From the NCBI GenBank assembly GCA_023101725.1, contig JALJCO010007810.1:242499-306498 (forward strand): a stretch of DNA of 64,000 nucleotides, given 5' to 3'. This DNA comes from Atherinomorus stipes (lineage: Eukaryota > Chordata > Actinopteri > Atheriniformes > Atherinidae). Positions 24,106 through 35,958 of the stretch are shown piece by piece. The notes under the pieces were generated by a model, which did not search any database, was not told the DNA's origin, and was given only the letters and a program-made list of their open reading frames with translations. Each line of letters starts with the position of its first letter. The first letter of the stretch is position 1. The translations under genes were made by a program, and so were the position numbers.

Positions 24106-25416
24106 CAGGTGACTAAGAAGCTGGCTGGCGCGGATGCTGGCGTGGCCCAGTGGATGACCAGCATCAGCAACGAGCTGGGTCAGGTCCTCAACTGCGTCCT
24201 GACAGTGGAGGAAGGATATGGTCTGAGAGAGATGACCATGGGCCTGCAGGACCGGTACCAGAGGGCGGGACGGGACCCTCCGGAGGTCCTGTACGTGGAC
24301 CGGGACTGCTGCAGGGCGGACGGGGGAACCTGCGCGGCGGCCGCTCTGTTCCCGGCCTGGCCGAGGCTCGTGGTCAAGCTGGACGTCTGGCGCTTCCTGC
24401 GCAAACTGTCAGCGGGCGTGACCTCAGAGAGCCACCTGCTGTACCCGGACTTCATGCGCCGCCTCTCCGCCTGCGTCTTCGAGTGGGACCCAGAGGACCT
24501 GGCCCGCTTAAAGACGGCCAAGCAGGCGGAGAAGTCCAGAGGGGGGAGCGTCCTGAAGCTCAAGGAGATGGCTCGGCACTGCCGCCGCCGCACGCGCGGG
24601 GCTCAGGAGACCGAGCGTCTCCTTGATGAGTCCATCCAGGCGTTTTTGGTTGCCACGGACACCATGAACGTCCCCCTGCTAGACGCTGCCCGTATGGAGG
24701 GCATCTGGAGGACACAGAGGAGGCACGTGTCCTGCATCCAGGTACGTCAGCATCTGGTCTGATGCTCTGCAGAGCAGCTCCTATTTCAGACCCTCTCTGA
24801 TCCTCTCATCCTCATATCCAGGATCCGCCAGGCGTCCAGCTCTACACCAGGGTGGGACAGCTCACCAAAGGAGGGGTCGTCCTCCCCGTGTTCCGCTGCG
24901 CCCGCGGGTCCACGTCACTAGAGTCGTTCTACCTGCACCTCAACAGCTTCATCCCTGGTAAGTCTTCAGCTTCATGCTCAGTTTGATCATCAGATACGTT
25001 TTCTCTCCCTTTTTTTCTGTCTTGTGGGAACTAAATTTAAAGATGAAAAACCAGACGGGATGCAGCAGGATACATGGAAAACTAAATAAACCTGATAATT
25101 TTAGGTTTTAACGGGATTTTCCTCACAAACCTGTCGCTGCGGCTTTTCTGTCACGCTTCAGGAAGGCTGGCGAGCGGCTGCCACTTCCAGATGTACCTGT
25201 TGGAGGGGCTGACGCGGTGGAACGAGGACCGGGCCCAGGCGGCGGCGGGCGCGGCCAACACGGGGATGAAGTGCTACAGCGGGCCAGCTGCAGCACACTC
25301 TCAGCCAGCTGTCACAGCACTTCCTGGGGCTGACGCTGGTTGAGAGCTACACCAAGCCCCAGGAGTACACAGGTGAGGAGGAAGCATAAAAAAATTTGGA
25401 GACTGGAAGACAGGAA

Positions 25417-25915
25417 CAGGGTTTGTAAATTAGTCTTAAATTACAAATCACTATTAATACCTTAAAAAGTCCTCAGATTTGACTGTTGTGTTCTTAAATT
25501 TCATATGGTAGGTGTTACATTACATTGCACTGCAACGGATTTCCATCACTTGTACGGTTCAGAATAAATGCCATGAATATAGAAGTAGTTTTCTCCTGTT
25601 CCAAACTGACCATAATAATGAAATTAGGAACCACCGACTTTACAGGGAGAAATGATCAGGGAACATTTAACCCAACACACACATACAAGAAGCCTTTATG
25701 CATGAAAGAAAGTAACGTTACAATGAGAATTTTGTGGATTTGGGAGGGTTTTCTTTACAGTAAATGCTCAGTTTATGTACTGTACATGTGGTTGTTCAAT
25801 CTACCTTTTCTGACATTAGTAATTGCAAAGGGATCTGTGTTTTTGCTCGTAAATTCTGGTCTAAGTGGTCTTAAAAAGGTCTTAAATTAACTTGTAAAAA
25901 CATGTAGGAACCCTG
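25417..25915. mobile_element. Probable hAT-type MITE in an intron
   Basis: Ends CAGGGTTTGTAAATTA and, in reverse complement, CAGGGTTCCTACATG. Matching words (agtcttaaatta / cttaaattaac) lie just inside. The flanking octamers are only partly alike, so the borders are approximate. Confidence 0.55.
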
Positions 25916-27648
25916 TAGGAAGCACAGAACCAGACAGGACAAAATGGTGTTTATTTCTGTCTCCTTCCTCAGGTGAGCTCATCGGGATCAGCTACCTGTA
26001 CGCTCAGACGGGCCGTGTGCTGCAGGACTTCCCTGATGACCCTGACGAGGCCGATGGCAGCGAAGTGCTGCAGGGGGTGGAGGAAGAGGAAGCTGAGGCT
26101 GAGGAGGAGCTGCTCCTGCACTCCGTGGAGGAGGAGTTTGATGACGGGTTTGATGAGGTCCCAGAGGGCTCTCTGAGCCCGTTTACACAGCCTCAGCTTT
26201 CCCCACCACCCAAGGCCGGAGCATCTGGTGACCCGGACGGCGCCCCGGCCAGCTCAGCGGTTCGTGGTGTTCAGAAACATCTTCTCACCCCTCACTTTGG
26301 TCCTGAACCGGTGAGCTGACCTGTTGCATCTGTGTTGCAGGAGAGCACGGGTCCCGACGGACAGGGGGGCTACCAGCATGTGGTCCCGCTGGCTCGCTTC
26401 CTGGTGGAGACCTGCAGGAAGGGCTTTGTCACCGACGCTGAGGTGGAGCAGATTGTGGGTCTGTGGCAGAACCTCCCCGATGCCGACAAGGCTCATGTAG
26501 CGTATCCGTCCCACAACAAGGACCAGCTGGCGAAGGGGAGGTCCAAGAAAGCCAAGACGGACGCTGCCGGGTTGGTGGCCCAGCCGGGTCCAGAGAGCAC
26601 GAAGCAGTGAGTCTGCAGAGAGCTGCGGTCTGCTCCCCCTCTGCTTCGTTTCCTCTCCTCTAATCCCTCCTCTCTGTGCTTCCAGCTGCATGGTGAGAAC
26701 CGGGAGCGGTATGGCGATGTCTCCCAACGCCAGCCGTCTGGTGGAGGCCGTGTTTAAAGAGCTCTGCGTCCTCCACCCAGGCAGCCAGAGGCTGGTGGGG
26801 GTCACCATCACCCGCTGGATGCTGGTTCTGAGGGACTACAACCACATCCGGATGGCGGTGGTCAGCCATCCGACCCTCAAAGCCAGGACCACGCTGCAGC
26901 TCTTCGTGGTCAACCAGCCCACCCTCTCCCAGTGGTGAGCGCCTCCTCTTCTCATGGTGGTCATGTCCAGACTCTGCTGTCAGTCCGGCTGCTGACGGTT
27001 CTGCTGTCTTCTCCCTGCAGGCACAAGAAGTGGGTGGTGGGCGATGAGAGGACCACCCTCACCTCCGCCATCCCTCCTCTCCAAGCCCCTGTTCAGGCAG
27101 AGGACCCGACCCCGCTGAAGACAGAAGAGGAGCCCCTGCTTCCCGCTAAGATGGAGGAGTCCCCACCGGGCCCCCTGGTCTTCAGCAACCCGACCCCGCT
27201 GAAGACAGAAGAGGAGCCCGACGCCGGACCTCCTACTGCCGCAAGTTCTGCTCCCACTCAGGCCTGTTCATCCTCCCAGCCCCCCTCTTCCTCACCCGTC
27301 ATCACTTTCCAGCTCACCTTCTCATCCATCCAGGACTCCTCTTCCTCACCCGTCACCTCTTTGCAGCTTACCTCCTCTTCCTCCCCTGCCCCAATCGTTC
27401 CAAAGTCCACAGCCTGGAACAGGAAACGGCTTGCCATGCAGCAGGAGGTGGCGGCAAGGAGGGGCCAGGCGGTGAAGGTCCGAGCTGCCTCCGCCAACAT
27501 ATGCAGACAATGTGGGCTGAGGAAGGTGAAGGAGACGGGCCACAGGTTGCTGGTGAGGGCAAGCGGGAAGAGGGGGAGCTACTGCCCCAAAGGGGTTAAA
27601 GGACAGACCCTGGAGGAGTGGCTGGCTGCCCTGGAGGACCAGCAGTAA

Positions 27649-28660
27649 AAGCATGTATATCGTGGAAATAGTTCAGTGTAGATATATTATAGTGTGTATA
27701 CAATTATCTCATCCATATCCCTTGTGTATAGTTTCTTGATCCATGCTGCTTCAAAATAACTTGTAAATCATTTTTCTGTATTTAAAAAAAAAAAAAATGT
27801 ATCTACATCTCGTGAAAACTTTGTGTGATCCTTTTAGCTGCATTTGCAAACTATTTCCTGTACATATTAATTTTAATATTCAGATAAGTAAGGTCTATTT
27901 TTTTTCATACTGTCACTCAGGACTAATGAGGTAAAATATCAAGGGTCTGAAAGCTGCAATGTTAACATGAAAACAGTTCATTTGTACGCAGCTGGTGAGG
28001 AAAAACAGACCTTTTCAAAAATATTTATTTATATATCTTATTACTTTGAAGACAGAAGGACAAATATTTATTACTCTCAGATGAGAAGTGCTTATCTGCA
28101 GATCTGGCAGCTGATTGGCTGGCTTGTTCAGGTCTGAAGTTGCCCCCAGAGATCAGAGCAACCAAATCTCTTTGATCAAATAAAAGTGGTTGCTTGCTGG
28201 GGATCTGCTTTTGTTTGTGATCAGAGTCAAGGTTTGATCTTCCTGGCTGCTGATTGGCTGAAATGCTGCCCACTAAAGTGTCCCAAGTATAGAAGATGAG
28301 CGGGAAAACTGACATTCTCACAATAATTTTTGGGTAAGTTTGATTTTATTTAACAGATTAGCTAATATTTTCACTAATTTCATTCGATTTAAGCTCAGTC
28401 GCACTATACAGATGTTTTTTTTAGGACACACAACAGCTTTGCTCCTTCAACACTGCATATTTTTCAGTATTTTCTAGATTAATATCCACAAACTAGCCAT
28501 CTTTATTTTAAAAAACTAAAATGTAATGATGTGCATGATCAGCTCAGTTAGGAAGTGCTTATTATTTGATGCAGGTCATGTTTATGTCTTCATTTGGGTG
28601 TGCAGACAGTTGCTCACAACACTAGCAGAAAAAGAGACAAACACACAAAATAGTTTTACC
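27649..28660. other. Intergenic, no confirmed gene
   Basis: AT-rich. Two inverted CCAAT-like words (gctgattggctg at 28110 and 28248) lie upstream of an ATG at 28295 that opens 12 codons ending at a possible donor, TTTGG|GTAAG, near 28333. This could be an orphan first exon, but no downstream exon was found. Confidence 0.3.
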
Positions 28661-28765
28661 AGATTTTTATTCATTTATTTATTTTCTGTACCGCTTATCC
28701 AATTCAGGGTGAGAGACAGGGTACCTGGACAGGTTGCCAGTTGGTCGAAGGGCCAGTTTTACCAA
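28661..28765 (+). repeat. Fragment of a dispersed fish repeat (taccgcttatcc type)
   Basis: The words tctgtaccgcttatccaattcaggg, with gggtacctggacaggttgccag after it, recall a very common fish interspersed repeat. Only a 100-bp piece is present. Confidence 0.5.
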
Positions 28766-29179
28766 ATTTATTTTTCAAAAAGAAAAGGGGAAAATACATT
28801 TCAAAGTAGATAAATATGTACGTGGTGGCCTCGTTAAAGTTTTTAATGAAGTGTACTTCCTTTTAATGCTTCTTCCAGCCTTCCAGCTGTTTGTGGACTG
28901 CGTACAACTCAAACTCAACGTCAAGACTAAAGAAATGGTTATAACCTTCTCCAACAAGCAGGTGGCACTGGCTACATGTGCTACTGTATAATCTCAATAC
29001 ATGGGCGACCTGTTCGTTTATTTACACACAAGCAAAAAAAAAAAGACAATTTCAAATAACACACTGTGAAGGAGAGAGTGAGAAGACCATCGGGTCTTAC
29101 AGAACCACCTCCCCTGAATCATTTAAACATGACAGGCATCAACAAACAAGAACAAAAAAGACAATGTGGCAAACTTAGC

Positions 29180-29905
29180 AAATGCTTTTTTTTTTAAATC
29201 TAAATAATAACATTGATTTTAGTTGTCTTTTAAAAGAGATCATTGTAGATACAGTTCTTTGGGCAGGATTTAAATGATTCCAGGGGGAAGGCCCTCTGTA
29301 TCCGAGTGTATTTTGACTCGCAGAAGTTCTACAAAAAGGCAGGTACAAGTTTCTGCTGTGCCTGGTGGAATAGGAGTGAACATCGGAAGAAAATAATAAT
29401 AAAAAAAAGGTCATGAACTCTTAGTATAACATTAGACAAATGCACATATTTATACATGAAAAGACAAATGCAGTAAATACTACATTAAATATTGTCCAAA
29501 TATTGTATTTTCTGAAAAGAGGAGCAGAAGAAGACAATCTATTTGAAAAACTTAAAATTCTTAGAAATTTTTTTAACAATAAAATCTTATTCATATATGT
29601 TTGACATGTAGCGCCCCAAACCATATTACAGTACCTTAAATGTGGATAAATTAGACTAAAATAGTATCATCATACACGTCGTACCTATTAAGGAGTGAAT
29701 TCTACTCAAGATACCTACTGATTTCATCATTTTTCTGCAGACATATTAAGTATGATATTTCCAATTTAATTTTTGGTCAACAATAACACCTAAAAATTTT
29801 GTTTAAATCACTTGACTAATTTTAATTCCATTTAGTGATAATATAGCATCCGCTGGAGTGCATCTTTGATTTTTTGTGCTGAAAATCATAAAGTTTGTTT
29901 TTATA
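29180..29905 (-). pseudogene. Non-LTR retrotransposon remnant (RT C-terminal part)
   Basis: Read on the minus strand from 29905, frames carry TNFMIFSTKNQR, FLGVIVDQKLNW, then VIWGATC-like text and HSYSTRHSRNLYLP and PSPWNHLN. This order is typical of the region after the YADD motif in CR1/Rex-like LINEs. Several stops and shifts; dead. Confidence 0.65.
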
Positions 29906-29907
29906 TT

Positions 29908-30150
29908 AAGTTGTTGAGGTGGGGTACAAATACCTGGGCACCATCTTTTATAAACAACTGAAGTTCTCCTCCAACAAAGACGAGATCATAAAGAAATGTC
30001 ACCAAAGGCAGTACCTCCTGAGGAAGCTCAACTACTTTGGTGTGAGCAGGAAGATCATGCATTCATTCTACTACTCTATCAAATGTGTTTCCATCTTCTC
30101 CATCACTTGCTGGTTTCACTCAGTAACACAATCACCCCTCAGAACTTGTC
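29908..30150 (+). pseudogene. Second LINE remnant in opposite orientation
   Basis: The frame at 29919 reads GYKYLGTIFYKQLKF, QRQYLLRKLNYFGVS and FSITCWFHS, a post-RT thumb region of a non-LTR element. It abuts the minus-strand remnant, so the two insertions are head to head. Truncated at both ends. Confidence 0.65.
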
Positions 30151-30255
30151 ATCTATATGTGATCAATTAACGTAGTACTGTCAGATACTTGTACAAGTAA
30201 AAAACATATCAAGGATCAGTGAGGATTAGGGCCACTGAAAAATAAATTGAGATGA

Positions 30256-30390
30256 AAGCCAGAATTCTGACTTTAATCAGAATTAAAGCTTTGTATGCCG
30301 TCAGAATTAATCAGAATTTAATCAGAATTAAAGCTTTGTATGCCGTCAGAATTAATCAGAATTTAATAAGAATTAAAGCTTTGTATGCCG
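30256..30390. repeat. 45-bp tandem repeat, three copies
   Basis: The unit containing aagctttgtatgccg recurs with period 45 (ends at 30300, 30345 and 30390). The forward frame repeats IKALYAVRINQNLIR, but nothing suggests a protein. Confidence 0.85.
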
Positions 30391-30774
30391 TTTTTCAGCG
30401 ATGCTTGACAAATCACCCAGTCTGTTGTTACTTGAATGGACATGAAAGGCCTCTGGGCCGCACACGTCTTCATATCAAAGACTTCATGGAGTGTATATGC
30501 ATTTTTTTTTCTTTTTTCTTTTTTTTTGTTATTTTGTGACATTGGGGAATTGCAAATTTATTATCATACTGCGTAGAGCTGTTGGGTGTTCTGTGTAAAT
30601 TATTACTTTGATAACATTACTGATTTATGAAAAAAGACAGTTGCAGCTCATTTGTCATACTAAACTGGTAATGGAGGCCTTCCCCACAATGCCCAAGATT
30701 CAGTTTGGCACGTCAAAGATAGATATGGCGAGGGAAAGAAGAAAACTTGCTACAGAAATTAAAGATGTTTGATA

Positions 30775-31375
30775 TAGTTTTTTTTTTTTTTTAACCAATA
30801 TCTGATATACTGATATTGTCCAACTCTTAAATTCTGATATCTGACATCAAACGATAGAGATATATGCAGAGAGCTGTGAGTTTGTATCTCTCACTTTCTG
30901 AGAGATACAACTATATTCTGCTCTGAGAGCAAAGATCCCAAAATCTCCTTAACTCAGCCAGAGGAGATCATGTTGGACATCTGGCTGCCATATATCAGAT
31001 ACTAGCAAGTATTAGCCAACATGTGGCTAATTCTAATGTTTCTGACAACTTGGTAATTTAACAACTTAAAACCAGACATAATATAAGCAGCTTCAAAGCA
31101 AGTCAGTCTGTAGCAGCTGCAGCTGCACCGTAGTCACATGACTCTGAAAGGAATGCTGGGATATGAAGGTCTTCCAGGAAATCAGGGACTTTTAGACATG
31201 CTGGACCGCTGCTAATGGAACAAGATCTCACAAGATTTCATTGCTCTGTAACAAAATCTCCAAAATATCAGCCCAAAAAACAATACCAATATTTTCTGAT
31301 AACACATTTTAATGCCAATATTGGCTGATAATATCGGTAAGCTGATAATATCGGACATCCCTAACAGAAATCCCT
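30775..31375. repeat. hAT-type repeat, copy with tatcggacatccctaa end
   Basis: It ends gataatatcggacatccctaac and shares long segments with 34835-35700 (gagcaaagatcccaaaa, tcagccagaggag, atctggctgcca, cagcttcaaagcaagtcagtctg) and shorter ones with 6500-6800. Confidence 0.65.
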
Positions 31376-32209
31376 CTGACAGGTACACTAATGCTAAAAC
31401 TGACACACACACACAACACTATGTTAAGTTAACAAAGTTACTGTCTGATTTCTCCTTGAAGTCTTTGATGTGAAGACATCTTGTGCAATGTGTGCAGCCC
31501 AGAGGCCTCCCAGGTCTGTTCAAGTAACAACAGATTGGGTGAGTTGTCAAGCATCACTGAAAGTAGGGGAAATATTTTAACAACCTATACACCTGCGGCT
31601 TGCAAAAATAAAACTGACACTAATATGAGTAAAATCTTAGGTAACACTACAGCAAGGGACACAAAATTTACTTAAAAGGTCAAAAGCTAATGAGGAACAA
31701 ATAGGGGACTTCTCATTCCTGTGACAACTGCTAGATTTGCTAATTATTAGTGAATCATTGGTTAGTTAATCGTAAAAGGACAAAAACCCAATCAGGGACT
31801 AAAGATTCACTAACAATGTAAGTTGTAATTATCATTACTTGTTCCATCTGATAAGGGTCTTACCTTTTTACTGGTTACTGTGGTTTAGAAGTTTGATTAA
31901 TCACTATTTTCGGTTAACAGACAGTTTGCAATTTGTCGATGATCCCCAATCGAGCATCCTGCTCTGCTACTGCGGTACACGTCTGTGCACATGAAAGTGT
32001 TCCTCCCAGTTCATGATTTTTTTGTTTGTTTGTTTTAAAGAGATAACATCATCAACAACAAAGGTATATTATTTGGCCCATATGACATAATCCTAAATAA
32101 TAAACAGGCCTAGCTTATATTCAACAAAAAATCTCAATTTTGAAAGTAGGCTCTAAATCTATACAAACTGCTGATGTCACATTAAACTGACAACTGAAAC
32201 ACTGACAAC
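31376..32209. other. Intergenic, nothing recognised
   Basis: AT-rich, no gene, no clear element end. Confidence 0.35.
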
Positions 32210-32214
32210 TTTTT

Positions 32215-32450
32215 TAAAGGAATAGTACACCCACAGAATGATGTGCATTCATTTTCTACTCACCCTCATGCTGAGCAAGACTGTGGAGCACTTTTATAAT
32301 CTCTCAAATGCAGCAGAAGGACAACTTTCATATAACGGAGTTCACCGGCAACTGAACCAAAAAGGTCCATAAAAGTTCACAAAAACTTGTCAATATTCCT
32401 CCATACTGCTTGTCCAATGTAATCCAAGTGTGGGTAGCGTCCTGATCACA
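32215..32450. repeat. Dispersed repeat (aaaggaatagt...cacccacagaatgat), copy 1
   Basis: Matches 43692-43950 over most of its length (caccctcatg-tgagcaagact, cttgtcaatattcctccatactgc, gtccaatgtaatccaagtg). Copy 2 is about 25 bp longer in the middle. Family unknown to me; a MITE or LINE tail is possible. Confidence 0.7.
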
Positions 32451-32959
32451 TGTACATGAACATGTGATCCACATGTGATCCACATGTGGACCACATGTGA
32501 GTCACACTAAAATGTTCCAAAGGCACACGTTTGCACGTTTGCACATGCGTTTTTTTCTCCCAACCAAGAACTTTGCTCTTATTTTCAATGCTGCTCCTTG
32601 TGGGTCACAAATTATCAGAACTGCGGGTCAGAATTATCTCCAGTCTTTCTTAAGCCATTGTCCAGCGTTTCCTATATCAAAGGAAACAACTGAAAAACAT
32701 GACAAGGAAAGCCCAGAAGCCATGATAGAGACAAGAATACTGGAGGACAGGAGGGGTGCTGCGAGCTGAACCGGACGAGACCATGTTGGAAGCAGACGAT
32801 GACCAGCCAGGGCCCACTGGAGTCAGCAGCATGGACACCAGGACCCCAAGTAAATGCCCCCTCCTCCCTTAGCATATACACTGAAGACTTTAGAGATTGT
32901 TTGATTTGAACTGTTTTGAACCGGTGTTCTGTTGGTTTATCTTACCCTGTTACGCTGTC
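32451..32959. other. Intergenic, short direct repeats only
   Basis: Four near-copies of CACATGTGATC/CACATGTGGACC at 32448-32500; otherwise nothing recognised. Confidence 0.35.
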
Positions 32960-32969
32960 GGTTTTAGCC

Positions 32970-33675
32970 AAGGGGCAAACTCCGCCTCAGAACAGTGAAG
33001 CTCTCTTCCGCGTTGTATTTAGTGTAATCCTCCCTTCATCCGCTAGGGGCTGGCTCCAAGAGCGAGCAAATCCCCATAGACTCCCATGTTAAAAACGCCA
33101 ACTTCACAGCAGAAATAAACAGGTTTACAGCCTGGTTCAAAAAATCATTTTAGGTTTATTAGGTCAGGTTTACCTTCAGGTCAACTGTGAGGGGGGTGAA
33201 TTTTTTTATAACTCATTCGTTTAGATGTTATTTATTCTTCAAATTACACATAATTAAGGGCGTATCCTTATGATTGACATGCGGCAGACCGGAAGCTCCG
33301 CCTGCCGACCGGAGGCTCCTAGTTAGCTCCTTCTTTGCTCTTAATAAGGTCTCAGTTTGTTACAGAGTCGCACAACGGCGGTGTTTGGTCAGCGAATATC
33401 AAGTCTAAGCACGTCTTACCTTAACCATGCCGCTTAGGGGGCTTATCTTTGTTAGCTCCTCTTAGTTTCGTGTTAGCTCAGTTAGCGTTTAGCCCACAGT
33501 ACGTCAGCTGTCAATCATTTGTCCCGCGGCCGCACTGTGCCCATTTTAGGATTTTCCTGGAGTGACGACGTACGTGACACGGCAAGATGGCGACGGTAAG
33601 ACACGCCCACCTGGCTTCACATTTCTCTATTCAGAAGAGACCGGAAGCTACGTCCAGTAATTATATACAGTCTAT
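32970..33675. mobile_element. Possible inserted element bounded by a 10-bp direct repeat
   Basis: GGTTTTAGCC occurs at 32960-32969 and again at 33676-33685, enclosing a GC-richer block that ends ttatatacagtctat, a terminus I associate with dispersed fish repeats. No inverted ends were found, so the direct repeat could be chance or a non-LTR-type duplication. Confidence 0.4.
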
Positions 33676-33689
33676 GGTTTTAGCCTATT

Positions 33690-34830
33690 AACAGTCTGGT
33701 TTCAGCGTCAAGTGTGGGCATACATGTCTGTGGGTACAGGCTGCTTTATGCCATTATTAGGAGGGTTACACGTATAAAGATACAGTTTATGAAGCTGTAA
33801 GCAGTTTTCACAGGTGGGCCACATCATGGTTGATATTCATTTTAACTACAATAATTTAATCATGAAGCATATTTATCCCACACAGTTTGGGATAGGCGGT
33901 ATAAAGTTTCATACACAACACTGGAGTTAATTTCCCTCAAGCTTTAGTTATAAAAGAGACTCATTTAATGTGTCATTAATAAACAATATAATACACAAAA
34001 AGTAACTGCTAGTGGCTTGTAACCCGTATCTGCACCTTTTTATTCTTTGTGTGGTTTGCTGTGATTGTGTGGGTGTGGTGAATTGGGTGTGTTCGATCAG
34101 CTCAGGGGAGCACCACTCTACTTAAGCAGCTGACACAAATGCTCTTTCTCTCTCTGTTGCTGGTGAACTGTGTCCAGGTGCTTCAAAGGGGATCTTTAGG
34201 CTTTTCCTTGGAGGAGGAACTTATGGGTCTGTCAATCGTTATGGTGGTCTGACCAACATCTGTTCAAGCATTGCTTGGCCTGCCGCACAACTCTAAGAAA
34301 ATAAGCACACCTGCACTTTTGAACTCTTCCTCCCCATTTTAATTAGTTTTTTTAAAAGAACTTTTTGTAATAAACTGCCCTTTTAAACTTTATCAGGATT
34401 CTGTGGACTTTGTCGATTTTACTAGTTGGTCAGATCTAAGGAACGGGTGTTACAGGCTTTCTCGTCGGCCGTATGCCGATGCAATTTCTGAGAAGTTTGA
34501 TTACTAAATTGGTGGGCTATTTGAGGAACTGTCAGTACACCTGGCTTTAGTCATTTACTTTTAGGACCTTTAATTTCTTTTGAGTTTAGTATTTCTACAG
34601 GACTTTATCTTAATTACGGTCCTTTAATAAACTCTCCTTTTATTGTAACCTGAACAATGGTTCCTCTTATATCTGCAGTGGACCTCTGGCCTGGTTTCAG
34701 GAGAACCTGACTTTATACCCAGTGTGTGACCTCTCACCATTTTTCTGCACACTGTACATACTCTAGTTCACATAACTTTTCAAATTACTTTGTCAAAATT
34801 GTTTGTCCAAGATAACAGGTTATTTGTAGG
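33690..34830. other. Intergenic, nothing recognised
   Basis: No ORF above background, no clear repeat end. Probably old repeat-derived DNA. Confidence 0.35.
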
Positions 34831-34834
34831 AATT

Positions 34835-35700
34835 TTCTATGCAGACAACTAACTATATTCTGCTCCGAGAGCAAAGATCCCAAAACATCCTTAACTCAGC
34901 CAGAGGAGTTCATGTTGGACATCTGGCTGCCAGATATCAGATACTAGCAGGTATTAGCCAACATGTGGTTAATTATAATGTTTCTGACAACTTGGTAACT
35001 TACCCAACAACAGGCCAAGAAAAAAGGATTTTAAGAGTTTTAGAGTAGGTTATTTCTAAAAAAAATAAAATTATTTTGGATATGAAAATAAAAATATTAA
35101 ACAAGACCCGAAAAGAAACCAAAAAAAAAAAAGAAAAAAAAAAGGAAGAAAAAAAAAAAAAATAACCCCTGGGAGAAAAAACACAGGGAGAAATTTCAGA
35201 AAAAAAAAAGAGAGAGAAAATTTTTTCTTTTTTTTTTTTTTTTTTTTAAGGGAAAGGGGAAAAGGGGTTTTTTAAAGTTAAGGAAAAAAATAACAAAAAA
35301 AAGATTTTTTAAAAAAAAAAAAAATATTGTTATCGACATGAACGAAATAAGTAGTTGTTATTCGGAAAGTGATAAACAAGGGGAGGAGGAAAAGGGCTCG
35401 AGAAAAAAAAAAAAAAAAATATTTAATTAAAACCAGACATATGATAAGCAGCTTCAAAGCAAGTCAGTCTGTAGCAGCAGCAGTTGCACCGTAGTCACAT
35501 GACTCTAAAAGGAATGCTGGGATATGAAGTTCTCCCAGGATAACAGGGACTTTTATACATGCTGGACCAACACTGATGGAACAAGATCTTGTGAGACTTC
35601 ATAATGGAACAAAAAGATCTCATAAGATTTTGTTAGTAAGAATATTTAATGCCAATATCGGCCAATAATATACGGTAGGCCGATGAAATCGGACATCTCT
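34835..35700. repeat. Second copy of the 30775-31375 repeat, split by a low-complexity block
   Basis: 34840-35005 and 35428-35700 align with 30905-31070 and 31060-31375. Between them lies 35040-35425, almost only A/T/G homopolymer-like sequence absent from the other copy. Confidence 0.7.
35040..35425. other. Low-complexity block, suspected assembly artefact
   Basis: Long A-runs broken by single bases, a T-run and fragments such as gggaaaggggaaaagggg. Its composition is unlike any flanking sequence or any simple repeat with a defined unit. It interrupts a repeat whose second copy is continuous. Confidence 0.5.
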
Positions 35701-35958
35701 AGTTATTTGCTTTTAAAGAATTTGTCTAACAACTGATCCCAACAAATAACATCATGGCTTATTTGTGACTGTGTACCACTGATGTGTACATTTTGTGTAA
35801 AAATTACTTTAAAATCTGTAACATTTGTCTGTCATAACCATCACAAGCACAAACATGTAGATCAACAGTGAAATCAGAACAGATCTTCATGTTTGAAGTG
35901 TTACTAAAGGGTTGTGAACCTATGAGCAGAAAAAGGGGTTTCAAGCTTCAGTCTTGTG

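Larger units (their letters stand above)
17693..27648 (+). pseudogene. Transposase-like multi-exon gene of a repetitive teleost family (DUF6729-like), disrupted
   Basis: Exons: 17693-18216, 18296-about 18513 (cut by L2), 21492-21563, 22859-22965, 23047-23396, 23484-23579, 23648-23975, 24109-24741, 24822-24957, 25162-25372, 25973-26310, 26341-26606, 26686-26934, 27021-27648 (TAA). Phases agree throughout except exon 2 and the exon at 25162. The product would exceed 1,200 residues. Seen: zinc-type pairs LKCPRCAQKL and ECRSCRKKV; acidic positions fitting a DDE nuclease (KMDSTQKV, LYVDRDCC, TSLESF); an acidic linker; a C-terminal CRQCGLRK...YCPKG module and WLAAL end. From memory this matches multi-copy fish proteins carrying the domain called DUF6729; a transposon origin is inferred. 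Defects: L2 at the exon 2 donor, a probable 1-base shift in exon 2, and one extra base near 25280. Alternatively it is a recently domesticated gene; the breaks argue against function. Confidence 0.75.

Noticed and set aside
23440..24593. Long minus-strand ORFs of 130 or more residues
   Set aside because: They are antisense shadows of GC-rich exons; the plus-strand exons have consistent phases and splice sites.
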